From assembly GCF_001435895.1 (NCBI RefSeq), contig NZ_AZFZ01000021.1, forward strand, positions 1 through 42,707: a stretch of DNA of 42,707 nt, in the 5' to 3' direction. Positions 1 to 7,469 of this stretch are shown piece after piece. Within the stretch, counting starts at the first letter, position 1. Each line of letters begins with the position of its first letter. The notes below the pieces were generated by a model that worked only from the letters and a program-made list of their open reading frames with translations, did no database searches and was not told where the DNA came from. The position numbers and the translations under genes were made by a program. The DNA is from Lentilactobacillus parafarraginis DSM 18390 = JCM 14109. GTDB taxonomy: Bacteria; Bacillota; Bacilli; Lactobacillales; Lactobacillaceae.

Positions 1-34
1 CAATATTTCATAACTAGCACAACGCGTTAATTAC

Positions 35-67
35 AAAAAAGCTCCCTAGCAACTTCGCTGAGAGCTT
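35..67 (-). terminator. Rho-independent terminator of the 2570-155 gene group
   Basis: On the minus strand, AAGCTC and GAGCTT arms (39-44 and 62-67) with extra inner pairing are followed by a run of six T. It lies about 90 bases after the stop of the 49-residue peptide gene and is the first terminator on that strand. The rest of 68-154 shows nothing recognisable. Confidence 0.65.
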
Positions 68-154
68 CTTTAAGGCATGAGCTGCCATTATTTTGAAAGG
101 GAAAGAAGCCGGAAAATAACCCCGATTCAATATTGGCCCATTCAAACCCACCTA

Positions 155-304
155 TTAGATCCGATGGCGCTTTAGTTCTTTATACAAGAGAATCCCGATT
201 ATAACGATGCCGATCGCTCTGATGACCCATCCCACGAGCGCGGCTGTTAAGACGGTCGCAATCAAATGGGTGAGCAAGTCACTTTCGAGTCCTAAATGAG
301 TCAT
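155..304 (-). CDS. Small single-span membrane peptide, 49 residues
   Basis: This short gene starts with ATG at 304 behind a strong AAGGAGG (313-319, spacing 8). The ribosome-binding site overlaps the stop codon of the upstream oxidoreductase gene, so the two are almost certainly translated from one mRNA. The peptide has a polar N-terminus (MTHLGLESD), then a long hydrophobic stretch at about residues 13-41 that can span the membrane once, broken by one Arg, and a basic tail (YKELKRHRI). Size and layout recall small holin-like or Fst/Ldr-type membrane peptides, but I cannot assign it to a family and see no antisense RNA gene. Function unknown. The strong start signal and operon position make it likely to be real. 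Confidence 0.6.
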   Translation of the reverse strand: MTHLGLESDLLTHLIATVLTAALVGWVIRAIGIVIIGILLYKELKRHRI

Positions 305-317
305 CTAGAAAACCTCC

Positions 318-1247
318 TTAATGGTACGTCAGTAACATCCTGCCCTGCGAATGCTGGTCCTGCAGCGCGTGCTGGGCTTTTTTCACATCTTTAAAATAAT
401 ATTGATCCTGAATATAGGCGGTCAGCGTGCCATTTGCGAGGGCCGTTAACAGCTGATGGTAATCGTTAGGACCAATGCCGCCATTGCCAAAGGAAAATCG
501 CTGAATTGGTTTAGCCGGGCGATAGTCGGTTACTGAAAGCGAAAAGATTGTCAGTCCGTCGTAAAAGTTTGCCAGCTGATTTAACAGGTTGATTGATCCA
601 GCCGAATCGATGACTTTAGTAACGTTGGGAACTTGATTTAGTTGCGGAACCAGTGGTTGATCATAATCGATAACGTAATCTGCCCCAACTGACTGTAAAA
701 AGCCATGGCTGCTTGAATGTCCCACCGCGACGACTGTGACGCCTTGGCGAGCGAGAAGTTGAATGAGATAAGTTCCGACGCTGCCGGCTGCTCCCGTAAT
801 CAGCACGGTTTCATGAGTGGTGGCATTAATTTGTTGGGTTGCGTATAACGCGGCGTCGGCACCACCGATAATGGTTGTAGCCGCTGCAAGCGACACATTT
901 TCGGGGACTTGGAATAACAATGGCGGTATCGACGAATTGATGATTTCACTATTTGATCCGCCAAGATTGGCGCCAATCACATTTTGGCCAACTAGGTGAC
1001 TATCGCGTAACAAACCGACTTCCTTAACCTGGCCGCCAAATCCGTAGCCGACGATCATGGGCAGTTTTGTTGGCCGCAAGCCCTTCAGCTTTCCCTCTTC
1101 CGTTAGGATATCGTAAGGCAGCACCGGCGTGTATTGAGTTTTGATGATTGCCGAAACGGGACTTTTTTCCGGATTGGCAAGGTTTGCGATCTGCAGGCCG
1201 TCAATGCCATCATAATTTGCTTGAACGATTGCCTCCATGCTCCTCAT
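318..1247 (-). CDS. NAD(P)H:quinone oxidoreductase-like protein (zinc-free MDR family)
   Basis: Medium-chain dehydrogenase/reductase of the quinone-oxidoreductase type, expected to reduce quinones or enones with NADPH in the cytosol. The N-terminal half (to about residue 120) is the GroES-like fold, including the G-x-G-x-G-G pattern near residues 67-72. The Rossmann half begins near residue 147 with VLITGAAGSVG, the nucleotide-binding motif of this family. The catalytic and structural zinc ligands of true alcohol dehydrogenases are absent. Its ATG at 1247 overlaps the stop of the SRPBCC gene (ATGA), so translation is coupled. A second ATG at 1238 (MEAIVQ) has AAAGGA nine bases upstream and fits family N-termini better, so the true start may be there. 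Substrate unknown. Confidence 0.8.
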   Translation of the reverse strand: MRSMEAIVQANYDGIDGLQIANLANPEKSPVSAIIKTQYTPVLPYDILTEEGKLKGLRPTKLPMIVGYGFGGQVKEVGLLRDSHLVGQNVIGANLGGSNSEIINSSIPPLLFQVPENVSLAAATTIIGGADAALYATQQINATTHETVLITGAAGSVGTYLIQLLARQGVTVVAVGHSSSHGFLQSVGADYVIDYDQPLVPQLNQVPNVTKVIDSAGSINLLNQLANFYDGLTIFSLSVTDYRPAKPIQRFSFGNGGIGPNDYHQLLTALANGTLTAYIQDQYYFKDVKKAQHALQDQHSQGRMLLTYH

Positions 1248-1672
1248 TCCTTTCCTGACGCCATCGATTCAACGAGGGATCCGAGGTTGATCAGATTGGT
1301 GTGAAAAGCGTGCTTGGCAATCGGCGCTAATAATCTGACTGGCAGATGGCGGTCTGTATCATCGGGGATGTAGAAATCTTCTTGAATGACAGTTTGATTA
1401 TTTTCATTAGTCAGCGTAAATACCAATCGATATTCAAGGCGACCCTCGGTGCTCATGTAGGTTATCTGGTTATTTTCAGCCGTTACCCGAATGAGTTCTG
1501 TCTGATTTAATGCGGCTTCGTTGCGCTGGATTCGGAAACCATCCGGCTGTTCATCCACGATCGAAATTTCCGGGACCCATTGAGGCATGTTCTGTGGTTT
1601 CATTAAGACTTGCTTTACTCTGTCAGCGCCTGTCGTAACCATCACCATGTTTGTAAATAGTTTTGCTTCCAT
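1244..1672 (-). CDS. SRPBCC (START/polyketide cyclase-like) family protein
   Basis: A 142-residue protein with the features of the SRPBCC helix-grip fold. It has an N-terminal strand, a short helix containing MPQWVPEI (the common 'W..W/P-x' turn of polyketide cyclase/START proteins), alternating strands, and a long C-terminal amphipathic helix from about residue 110. Such proteins bind hydrophobic ligands in a central cavity; the ligand cannot be read from the sequence. A strong AGGAGG precedes ATG at 1672. It is the first gene of a coupled pair with the quinone-oxidoreductase-like gene and lies 76 bases downstream of the XRE regulator, which suggests the regulator controls this group. Confidence 0.7.
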   Translation of the reverse strand: MEAKLFTNMVMVTTGADRVKQVLMKPQNMPQWVPEISIVDEQPDGFRIQRNEAALNQTELIRVTAENNQITYMSTEGRLEYRLVFTLTNENNQTVIQEDFYIPDDTDRHLPVRLLAPIAKHAFHTNLINLGSLVESMASGKE

Positions 1673-1725
1673 AAAAAAAGACCTCCTTAATTGAATGGCC
1701 TTAATTTACTAAATATTGGGTTAAT

Positions 1726-1745
1726 TGAAAAATCAGAATACTGAT
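1726..1745 (-). terminator. Weak terminator-like hairpin after the XRE gene
   Basis: Minus-strand ATCAG-TATT-CTGAT followed by TTTTT just after the regulator's stop codon. The stem has only five pairs, so termination is probably partial and read-through into the SRPBCC gene is possible. Confidence 0.35.
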
Positions 1746-1748
1746 ATT

Positions 1749-2570
1749 TTAAAATTGATTATTAACGTGTTCGTGAAAAAGCTCGGTTAAAAACTTTTGG
1801 CGCTGCGTTGCTTCTAACTGGCGCTCACGATCGCCGGCATCAGCCGCAATTTGCGCAATCAGGCGGTAACAATTTGCCAGCATATAGTGGGAATTATGTT
1901 GGGTAATAAAGTCAATTGCTTGGTTAACGCGGCTAAGAGCCAGGGTGTTTTTCTGAAATTCGTAAGCGATGAACGCCGACAAATAGAAAAGAATGTTGAG
2001 ATTTTCTTCGTAGGTTGCCGTCTTGATGCCATCTAGAGATTGCTTAACCAGTTTATCAGTGCTGACTTGCTGACGATATTTGGCTTTAATGACGGCTAGG
2101 GAAATCAACCCCAACCGGGTCAGCGTTGATAAGCGGCCCTTTTCTTCCGCGCTGCTGATAGATAGGCGAAAGTTCGCTTGGGCGGCGTCTAAATTTTGAT
2201 CAGCTTGAAATTGGGCAACCCCCAGGTAATAGTAATAAGCCTGGGTTTGGGCAGCCGTTTCCACTTGGTTGGCGGTTGAAGGATCGAGCAAGAAAGTTTT
2301 TAGTTTGAGGTATTCATGCTGATTACATAGCGTTTCAACGATTTGATTGAATTTTGCGGCCGAACTAATATCGAAATTATCGGCAAGACTAAAACGATCT
2401 AAAGAAATGGAAAGGCGCTTGCACAGTTTAATCAGCAACGCCGCGTTGGGAACGTATTGGTCGTTCTCAACGGCTGAAAGCATCGATTGCGCACAAATCC
2501 CCTCGGAGACCTCTTTTTGCGATAGGTGTTGCTGCTTTCTAATTTTCTTTAAGGTGCTGCCAAGTTTCAT
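1749..2570 (-). CDS. XRE-family regulator with TPR-like C-terminal domain (RNPP/Rgg type)
   Basis: Residues 1-60 form a lambda-repressor-like helix-turn-helix (LKKIRKQQHLSQKEVSEGI, then the recognition helix and the ENDQYVPN turn). The remaining 210 residues are helical repeats of the tetratricopeptide type (for example YYYYLGVAQFQADQNLDAA), as in the Rgg, PlcR and MutR regulators that bind short peptides. It probably regulates transcription in the cytosol; a peptide ligand is inferred, not seen. ATG at 2570 has AAAGG seven bases upstream, and an extended -10 (TGGTATAAT) lies 50 bases upstream on the minus strand. Targets could include the SRPBCC/oxidoreductase genes just downstream. A second protein of the same design is encoded at 23448-24299. 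Confidence 0.8.
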   Translation of the reverse strand: MKLGSTLKKIRKQQHLSQKEVSEGICAQSMLSAVENDQYVPNAALLIKLCKRLSISLDRFSLADNFDISSAAKFNQIVETLCNQHEYLKLKTFLLDPSTANQVETAAQTQAYYYYLGVAQFQADQNLDAAQANFRLSISSAEEKGRLSTLTRLGLISLAVIKAKYRQQVSTDKLVKQSLDGIKTATYEENLNILFYLSAFIAYEFQKNTLALSRVNQAIDFITQHNSHYMLANCYRLIAQIAADAGDRERQLEATQRQKFLTELFHEHVNNQF

Positions 2571-2619
2571 AAGAAGGCCTTTCTGAAATATCTGGGAGTT
2601 TCGAACCGAAATTTAAGCC

Positions 2620-2628
2620 ATTATACCA
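2620..2628 (-). promoter_or_regulatory. Extended -10 promoter of the XRE regulator
   Basis: Minus-strand TGGTATAAT: a perfect -10 TATAAT (2620-2625) preceded by TGG. No good -35 lies 16-18 bases upstream, which is tolerable for an extended -10 promoter or may mean regulated activity. Confidence 0.5.
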
Positions 2629-2969
2629 CCGAATGGCCGGTTCTTGGGCGGGTTACCAAAAAAGCAGTCTTTAGACCAATCAATTTTACCAGCTGTTAAC
2701 AGAATCATAGATAGGGGGAGCGTCATTTACCTTAAGAAACCCTATCGAAGGTTATGGTTTGGTAAAGCGAGGTTTCTGGCGGGCCACTTTAAGCTTCGGT
2801 TAAGTTGGTTTCAGTAATCTAGGGCCATTCAATCGGAAAGGAAGTGACTCCCCGGTTAATGGCAGTCCGTGAGCTGCAACCGAAGATTGATTGTCAAAAA
2901 CAAAGCGAATCTCCTCCAATGATATGCTTTGCCACAAAAGGGATGAATCCATGAAAGGAATTTACAGAA

Positions 2970-3080
2970 ATGAAGTCTAAACACGTGCCGATTACAACCG
3001 GCCTCGTCGCGATGGTGACGGTGCTGGCGTTGGTTACCCAATATGTTGGTCGAAGACGCCGGAGTGTCCATGCCAGCTAG
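2970..3080 (+). CDS. Possible 36-residue hydrophobic peptide (uncertain)
   Basis: A short plus-strand frame with ATG at 2970 and AAAGGA eleven bases upstream. The product starts MKSKH, has a hydrophobic core of about 18 residues (roughly residues 7-25), and ends with a run of four Arg. It is oriented away from the XRE/TPR regulator and is followed by a terminator hairpin at 3104-3157 that works on the plus strand too. Short hydrophobic peptides near Rgg-type regulators are sometimes pheromone precursors, but nothing in the sequence proves that here. It could equally be a chance frame. Confidence 0.25.
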   Translation: MKSKHVPITTGLVAMVTVLALVTQYVGRRRRSVHAS

Positions 3081-3103
3081 GAAAGGTGACCATCCAAGAC
3101 AAC

Positions 3104-3157
3104 AAAAACCGCTGAGCTTCTGACCATATAAGGTCCAAGAAAGCTCGGCGGTTTTTT
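3104..3157. terminator. Bidirectional terminator downstream of metF
   Basis: Long imperfect hairpin: AAAACCGC and GCGGTTTT outer arms, GAGCTT/AAGCTC middle arms and a GACC/GGTC top. A-rich and T-rich flanks lie on both sides, so it can end minus-strand metEF transcripts and any plus-strand transcript from 2970-3080. Confidence 0.85.
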
Positions 3158-3178
3158 GCATCACGTTATGATTGGTGG

Positions 3179-4081
3179 TTAATGACTACTCGCGCGTTGC
3201 TGCTTTTTTGAATTTGCGGCGGCGAAGACCGACTTGGTGGCGTCCCAAATTCGTTCGGCAATGTCAGCCCGATTCATTGTATAGAGATGAATGCCGTCAA
3301 CGCCTTCAGAAACGAGGTCGATGATTTGATCAACGGCAAAGGCAATCCCGGCGTCACGCATGGCTTCCTTGCTATCTGCGTAACGGTCAAGGATGGCAAC
3401 AAATTTCTTTGGCAGCGGCACGCCAGTAATGGAAGCAATTCGTTCAATCTGCTTCTTATTGGTGCATGGCATAATGCCAGCTTCAATTGGAACGTGAATC
3501 CCAGCAATTTCTGTCTTTTCTTTAAAATCATAGAAGGATTGGTTATCAAAGAAGAGTTGGGAAATCAGATGGTCGGCGCCGGCATCTACTTTTTGGCGTA
3601 AGTGCGCAATGTCGTCAACGAAGCTGGCAGCCTCGGCATGGCAATCTGGATAACACGCACTGGCAATGCTGAAGTCGGGGCGCTTCTCGTGGACAAATGA
3701 GATTAATTCATTTGCGTGGTTGAAGACGCCAGCTGGTTCCTTTCCCGGAATGCGGTCACCCCGAAGCGCCAGGATGTTCTTCACGTTGTTTTCGGCCAGA
3801 TGATCCAGGAGGTTTAGAACCTGCTCCTTGGTTTGGTATAAGCCGGGCACGTGGGCGACCGCCGGAATGTTCAGCTGATTTTGAATGAGGTCGGTAATCT
3901 GAACCGTGCCGCTAGAATGGGTTGACCCACCAGCACCCAGGGTGACGGAAATGAAGTCCGGATTGATTGCCTGAAGCTGTTGGAGTGTGGGTAAAATTGC
4001 TTCTTTTGGTGAGTCTTTCTTAGGTGGAAAGACCTCCAGTGAAAAAACGGTTTTATCTTTAAATAACGCTGTTAGGCTCAT
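3179..4081 (-). CDS. metF: Methylenetetrahydrofolate reductase
   Basis: Cytosolic flavoprotein that reduces 5,10-methylene-THF to 5-methyl-THF, the methyl donor for MetE. The protein shows the family landmarks in order: FSLEVFPPK at the N-terminus (active-site Glu), FISVTLGAGGS, ILALRGD near residue 110, the CYPDCH strand, the QLFFDN segment in the barrel, and GIMPC. Length (about 300) is normal for bacterial MetF. The start is taken at ATG 4081; a GTG at 4090 is also in frame. Either start lies inside the 3' end of metE (which stops at 4059), so the two genes overlap and are probably translationally coupled. The bidirectional terminator follows. Confidence 0.95.
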   Translation of the reverse strand: MSLTALFKDKTVFSLEVFPPKKDSPKEAILPTLQQLQAINPDFISVTLGAGGSTHSSGTVQITDLIQNQLNIPAVAHVPGLYQTKEQVLNLLDHLAENNVKNILALRGDRIPGKEPAGVFNHANELISFVHEKRPDFSIASACYPDCHAEAASFVDDIAHLRQKVDAGADHLISQLFFDNQSFYDFKEKTEIAGIHVPIEAGIMPCTNKKQIERIASITGVPLPKKFVAILDRYADSKEAMRDAGIAFAVDQIIDLVSEGVDGIHLYTMNRADIAERIWDATKSVFAAANSKKQQRASSH

Positions 4082-6344
4082 TAATCTCACTTCTTACTTT
4101 CTTGGTTGCGTCAACGATGTTCTGAAGGCTTTCGAAGGACTCCTTTTCGGTTCGGGTCTTAAGGCCGCAGTCAGGGTTGATCCAAATTTTATCGATCGGC
4201 AGTTTGTGAATCAACTGTTTGATTAGATCTTCAACTTCTTGTTCGGAAGGAATTCGCGGTGAATGAATATCATAGACGCCGGGGCCAACTTCGGTTTGGA
4301 AGTTAGCGGCAACCAATTGATCGATTAAGGTGAAGTCTGCCCGGGATGCTTCAAACGAAATGACGTCGGCATCAAGAGCGTCAATCGCCTTGATGATATC
4401 GCCAAATTCACTGTAGCACATATGGGTGTGAATTTGAGTCGATGGTTGAACTTTGCTGTGAACCAGCCGGAATGCGGGAACCGCCCAGTCGAGATATTCT
4501 GAGTCCCAGTTGGACTTCCGGAGCGGCAGATTTTCACGGAGAGCCGGTTCGTCAATTTGGATGATTTTAATGTCGTGCTTTTCGAGATCCAACACTTCAT
4601 CTTGAAGGGCCAGGGCAATTTGAGTGACGGATTCCTTGGCAGAAACGTCTTCGCGAGGGAATGACCAGTTGAAGATGGTCACCGGTCCCGTCAGCATTCC
4701 CTTAATCAATTTGTCGGTATGGTTCTTGGCAAATACCGAAGCGGCAACGGTGATTGGCGCGGTTCTGGAAATATCTCCCCAGATGATTGGCGGCTTAACG
4801 CCCCGGGTTCCGTATGATTGGACCCAGCCGTTTTGCGTGAAGACAAAGCCGTCCAGCTTTTCACCGAAGTACTCAACCATGTCGTTTCGTTCGTATTCGC
4901 CATGAACCAGTACATCTAAGCCGATTTCTTCCTGTTTTCGAAGGATCCGAACGATCTTATCCTCATTGAACTTGTCATATTGTTCGCGGGTGATTTCACC
5001 CTTTCGTAATTTGGAACGATTTTGGCGGACATCCTTGGTTTGAGGGAATGACCCGATTGTCGTGGTTGGCAGAAGGGGTAGGTTGAATTCCTTCTTTTGG
5101 ATTTTTTCCCGATCGCTTCGTTTTGGTAAGCGGGTGTAATCAGAATCCGTTAAGCTGTCAATTCGCTGGTGAACAGTTGGGTTTGAGGGGTGCTTGATGT
5201 TTTTGAACAGATCATTGTTCTTAACGAGGGCGTCCTGACCGGCAGCTTCATCACGGTAAATGGTATCAAGTTCTTTAATTTCGGCTAATTTTTGAATGGC
5301 AAATGCTAAGTGTTGCTTAACGTCTGAAGGCAGTTTGGTTTCGTCTTCAGCGGTATACGGGACGTGAAGCAGGGAGGTTGAACTGCTCAGGACCACGTCG
5401 CCCTTTGTATTGAGCTGGTTTAAAAAGTTAATGGTGTTTTCGTAGTGGTTGCGCCAGATGTTTTTACCATTAACGACCCCGGCAAACAAAACTTTGTCAG
5501 CTGGGAAGCCATTGTCTTGGAGAAGATGGTTATTATATTTGCCTTCCACAAAATCCAAACCAATGCCATCGAAGTCCTTTGAAACGACATCGTTGTAAAT
5601 ATCACGGATGTCGCCAAAGTAGTTCTGCAGGAGAACTTTGGTGGTGTGCTTTTTGGCGAGAATGCCGTCGTATAGGTCGTCGAACAGCGATTTTTCAGCT
5701 GCGGTTACGTCAAAACTCAACGCCGGTTCGTCGATTTGGAGCCACTTGACGTTCTTTTCGCTTAATCGGGCAAGAACCTGCTGATAGGCGGTGATTAGCT
5801 GGTCAACGAAGTCCCGCGGCTTTGTGCCGTCAATAAATCGACTAAGCTTTAAGAGGGTGTATGGGCCAGTGATAACGGCCTTTGCATTGATTCCCAGTGC
5901 GAGGGCTTCGTTAATTTCGTTGAAGAGTTTGTTACCCACTAACTTCACGTTAATGTCCTTTGAAAATTCAGGAACAATGTAGTGATAGTTGGTGTTAAAC
6001 CACTTCTTCATTGGAAGAGCCTTTACAGTTTCACTGCCATTTTGATAGCCTCTGGCCTGCGCAAAGTACTCATCCAATTCGGAAAGGTTAAGCGCCTTGT
6101 AGCGAGCAGGGACGATGTTTAATAAGTTGGCGGTATCAAGCACCCCGTCAAAAAATGAGAAGTCGCCAACCGGGATAAGGTCGATACCGGCATCTTGTTG
6201 GGCTTGCCAATGGTTTTGACGAATTTGATAAGCGGTTTGCTGTAATTCTTCCTGATTAATTTTGTTTTTCCAGTAATGCTCGGTCGCAAATTTTAATTCT
6301 CGATGGTGGCCGATCCGTGGAAAGCCGATGATTGTTGTTGTCAT
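4059..6344 (-). CDS. metE: Cobalamin-independent methionine synthase
   Basis: Transfers the methyl group of 5-methyl-THF (polyglutamate) to homocysteine to make methionine, in the cytosol. At 761 residues it is the full two-barrel enzyme. The N-terminal copy starts with IIGFPRIG; the C-terminal catalytic copy starts near residue 430 (LPTTTIGSFPQT). Zinc and homocysteine-binding signatures are present: IQIDEPALRE, HTHMCYSEF (His and Cys ligands), and NPDCGLKTR (Cys ligand). ATG at 6344 has AGGAGG at good spacing. It overlaps metF. No T-box or convincing promoter is visible in the 168 bases upstream, unlike luxS and the MetE-core gene, so its control differs or depends on read-through past the luxS terminator. 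Confidence 0.97.
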   Translation of the reverse strand: MTTTIIGFPRIGHHRELKFATEHYWKNKINQEELQQTAYQIRQNHWQAQQDAGIDLIPVGDFSFFDGVLDTANLLNIVPARYKALNLSELDEYFAQARGYQNGSETVKALPMKKWFNTNYHYIVPEFSKDINVKLVGNKLFNEINEALALGINAKAVITGPYTLLKLSRFIDGTKPRDFVDQLITAYQQVLARLSEKNVKWLQIDEPALSFDVTAAEKSLFDDLYDGILAKKHTTKVLLQNYFGDIRDIYNDVVSKDFDGIGLDFVEGKYNNHLLQDNGFPADKVLFAGVVNGKNIWRNHYENTINFLNQLNTKGDVVLSSSTSLLHVPYTAEDETKLPSDVKQHLAFAIQKLAEIKELDTIYRDEAAGQDALVKNNDLFKNIKHPSNPTVHQRIDSLTDSDYTRLPKRSDREKIQKKEFNLPLLPTTTIGSFPQTKDVRQNRSKLRKGEITREQYDKFNEDKIVRILRKQEEIGLDVLVHGEYERNDMVEYFGEKLDGFVFTQNGWVQSYGTRGVKPPIIWGDISRTAPITVAASVFAKNHTDKLIKGMLTGPVTIFNWSFPREDVSAKESVTQIALALQDEVLDLEKHDIKIIQIDEPALRENLPLRKSNWDSEYLDWAVPAFRLVHSKVQPSTQIHTHMCYSEFGDIIKAIDALDADVISFEASRADFTLIDQLVAANFQTEVGPGVYDIHSPRIPSEQEVEDLIKQLIHKLPIDKIWINPDCGLKTRTEKESFESLQNIVDATKKVRSEINEPNSVI

Positions 6345-6440
6345 AAATGAATCCTCCTAGATTTTAAAATATTCCTGTTCCAATACTCCCTAACTGATGG
6401 TTCAAGTGGTTCATGACTAACCCGCGAAATAACCCTCTAA

Positions 6441-6482
6441 AGAAAAAGGGATGTTCTAATCTTTGTCAGATTAGAACATCCC
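6441..6482 (-). terminator. Terminator of luxS
   Basis: Perfect 15-base inverted repeat (6448-6462 and 6468-6482, five-base loop), followed on the minus strand by TTTTTCTTT. It lies 30 bases after the luxS stop and 97 bases before metE. Confidence 0.92.
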
Positions 6483-6512
6483 TGTTCATTTCGTAATGTG
6501 AGCCTTCAGAAA

Positions 6513-6986
6513 CTAGATAACGTGGCGTTCGAATGGCTTGTCGGAGATTCCCTGTGACAAGATCTCTTTGCTCCATTCCTTTGCGGAGAACAATGAGTGG
6601 TCACGGTAGTTACCGCAACTGTACTTGTCAGTACCCTGAACATCCTTCCATTCGATGTCATTGGCGATGGCTTCAAGAGAACTCTTCAAGGCTTTGGCAA
6701 CTTCAGTCGTGCTGTGTTCGCCCCAAGTGATCAGATGAAAGCCGGTTCGGCATCCGAATGGTGAGCAATCAATGACGCCGTCCATTCGGTCTCTCAGCAA
6801 TCCAGCCAAGAGATGTTCAATCGTATGCAAACCGGCGGTCGGAATGGCATTGGTGTTCGGTTGAACAAGTCGTAAGTCATAATTAGAAATGACGTCGCCT
6901 TTTTTACCAGTTTCTTCAGTGATGAGACGAACGTAAGGTGCCTTTACCTTTGTATGATCTAACGTAAAACTTTCAACTTTTGCCAT
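6513..6986 (-). CDS. luxS: S-ribosylhomocysteine lyase
   Basis: Cleaves S-ribosylhomocysteine to homocysteine and DPD, the precursor of autoinducer-2; it closes the activated-methyl cycle in the cytosol. The metal site HTIEH (His54, Glu57, His58) is intact, as are the third ligand Cys124 (YSCGNY) and the catalytic Cys79 in FGCRTG. Length of 157 is normal. It is transcribed from its own promoter through a T-box leader. Its product homocysteine feeds metE/metF next door and potentially the mccA/mccB genes at 20751-22888. Whether this strain uses AI-2 as a signal cannot be told from the sequence; the T-box points to a metabolic role. Confidence 0.97.
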   Translation of the reverse strand: MAKVESFTLDHTKVKAPYVRLITEETGKKGDVISNYDLRLVQPNTNAIPTAGLHTIEHLLAGLLRDRMDGVIDCSPFGCRTGFHLITWGEHSTTEVAKALKSSLEAIANDIEWKDVQGTDKYSCGNYRDHSLFSAKEWSKEILSQGISDKPFERHVI

Positions 6987-7076
6987 AAATTATCAAATCT
7001 CCTTAAAATTATATTTACAGTTACTATCTTAACAGCCACGAGTAAATAATAAAGATATTTCGGAGGTACGGCAAGT

Positions 7077-7366
7077 AAAAAGACATTCGCCCACACATCA
7101 GAATAATCTGACGGAGGGGCGAATGTCTCGCTGTACCACCCTGAATTCGTGTTACTCTCGCAAGCAACACCTCTGAAGGTACCAAAAATAAGTGATCACT
7201 TACTTTTGAAACCCCGTGATGTAACGGTCACAGCCGGCAGTCAAGCGTTAACTTGACAACACTATTCAGAGTTCATATTCACTGACCGTTAAGGGATCCT
7301 TTCTCACCAACCGGATTCTCTGTGAACCTTATATCAAATCAGCTACTCTTCTCTTCAGAGTTTTAT
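7077..7366 (-). ncRNA. T-box riboswitch leader of luxS (probably Met)
   Basis: Read on the minus strand, Stem I begins near 7363 (AAGAGAAGAGTAG, K-turn and specifier-loop 5' side). It continues with the AGAGA bulge and GGTTGGTG distal loop, then the 3' side GTGAATATGAAC, in which ATG one base after the conserved GAA is the likely Met specifier. The T-box AGGGTGGTACAGCG (canonical except one C-to-A change) precedes a terminator with 12-base perfect arms (7081-7092, 7117-7128) and a T run. Uncharged tRNA-Met should pair with the specifier and the UGGU, favour the antiterminator and switch on luxS. The variable base U pairs with A73, as expected for tRNA-Met. Confidence 0.92.
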
Positions 7367-7399
7367 TTCGTTTCGGATTAGCATTAAAATTTAATGATA

Positions 7400-7428
7400 A
7401 TAATAGACGGGTCTTTAATGTTTGTCAA
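7400..7428 (-). promoter_or_regulatory. Promoter of the luxS T-box transcript
   Basis: Minus-strand TTGACA (7423-7428), 17-base spacer, TATTAT (7400-7405). Predicted start near 7393, just upstream of Stem I. Confidence 0.85.
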
Positions 7429-7469
7429 CAATAACTCCACAATTAAGTTGAGTGGGGACTGTCTGTGGC

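Larger units (their letters stand above)
2571..3103. other. Intergenic stretch between the XRE regulator and the metF terminator
   Basis: The left end holds the regulator's promoter and ribosome-binding site. The rest has no long reading frame that looks genuine. On the plus strand there are two very short frames with possible ribosome-binding sites, at 2843-2953 (GTG start, stop overlapping the next ATG at 2951) and 2970-3080. The second is listed separately as a possible hydrophobic peptide. No repeat or mobile-element remnant was recognised. Confidence 0.5.

Noticed and set aside
2856-3164. Minus-strand 102-codon frame overlapping the metF terminator
   Set aside because: It runs through the terminator hairpin, has no ribosome-binding site and has an odd composition rich in Trp, His and Cys; no family resemblance.
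7077-7366. Tyr (TAT) as the luxS T-box specifier
   Set aside because: It needs a register one base earlier than the Met reading; both leaders give ATG in the same register and both serve methionine-cycle genes.
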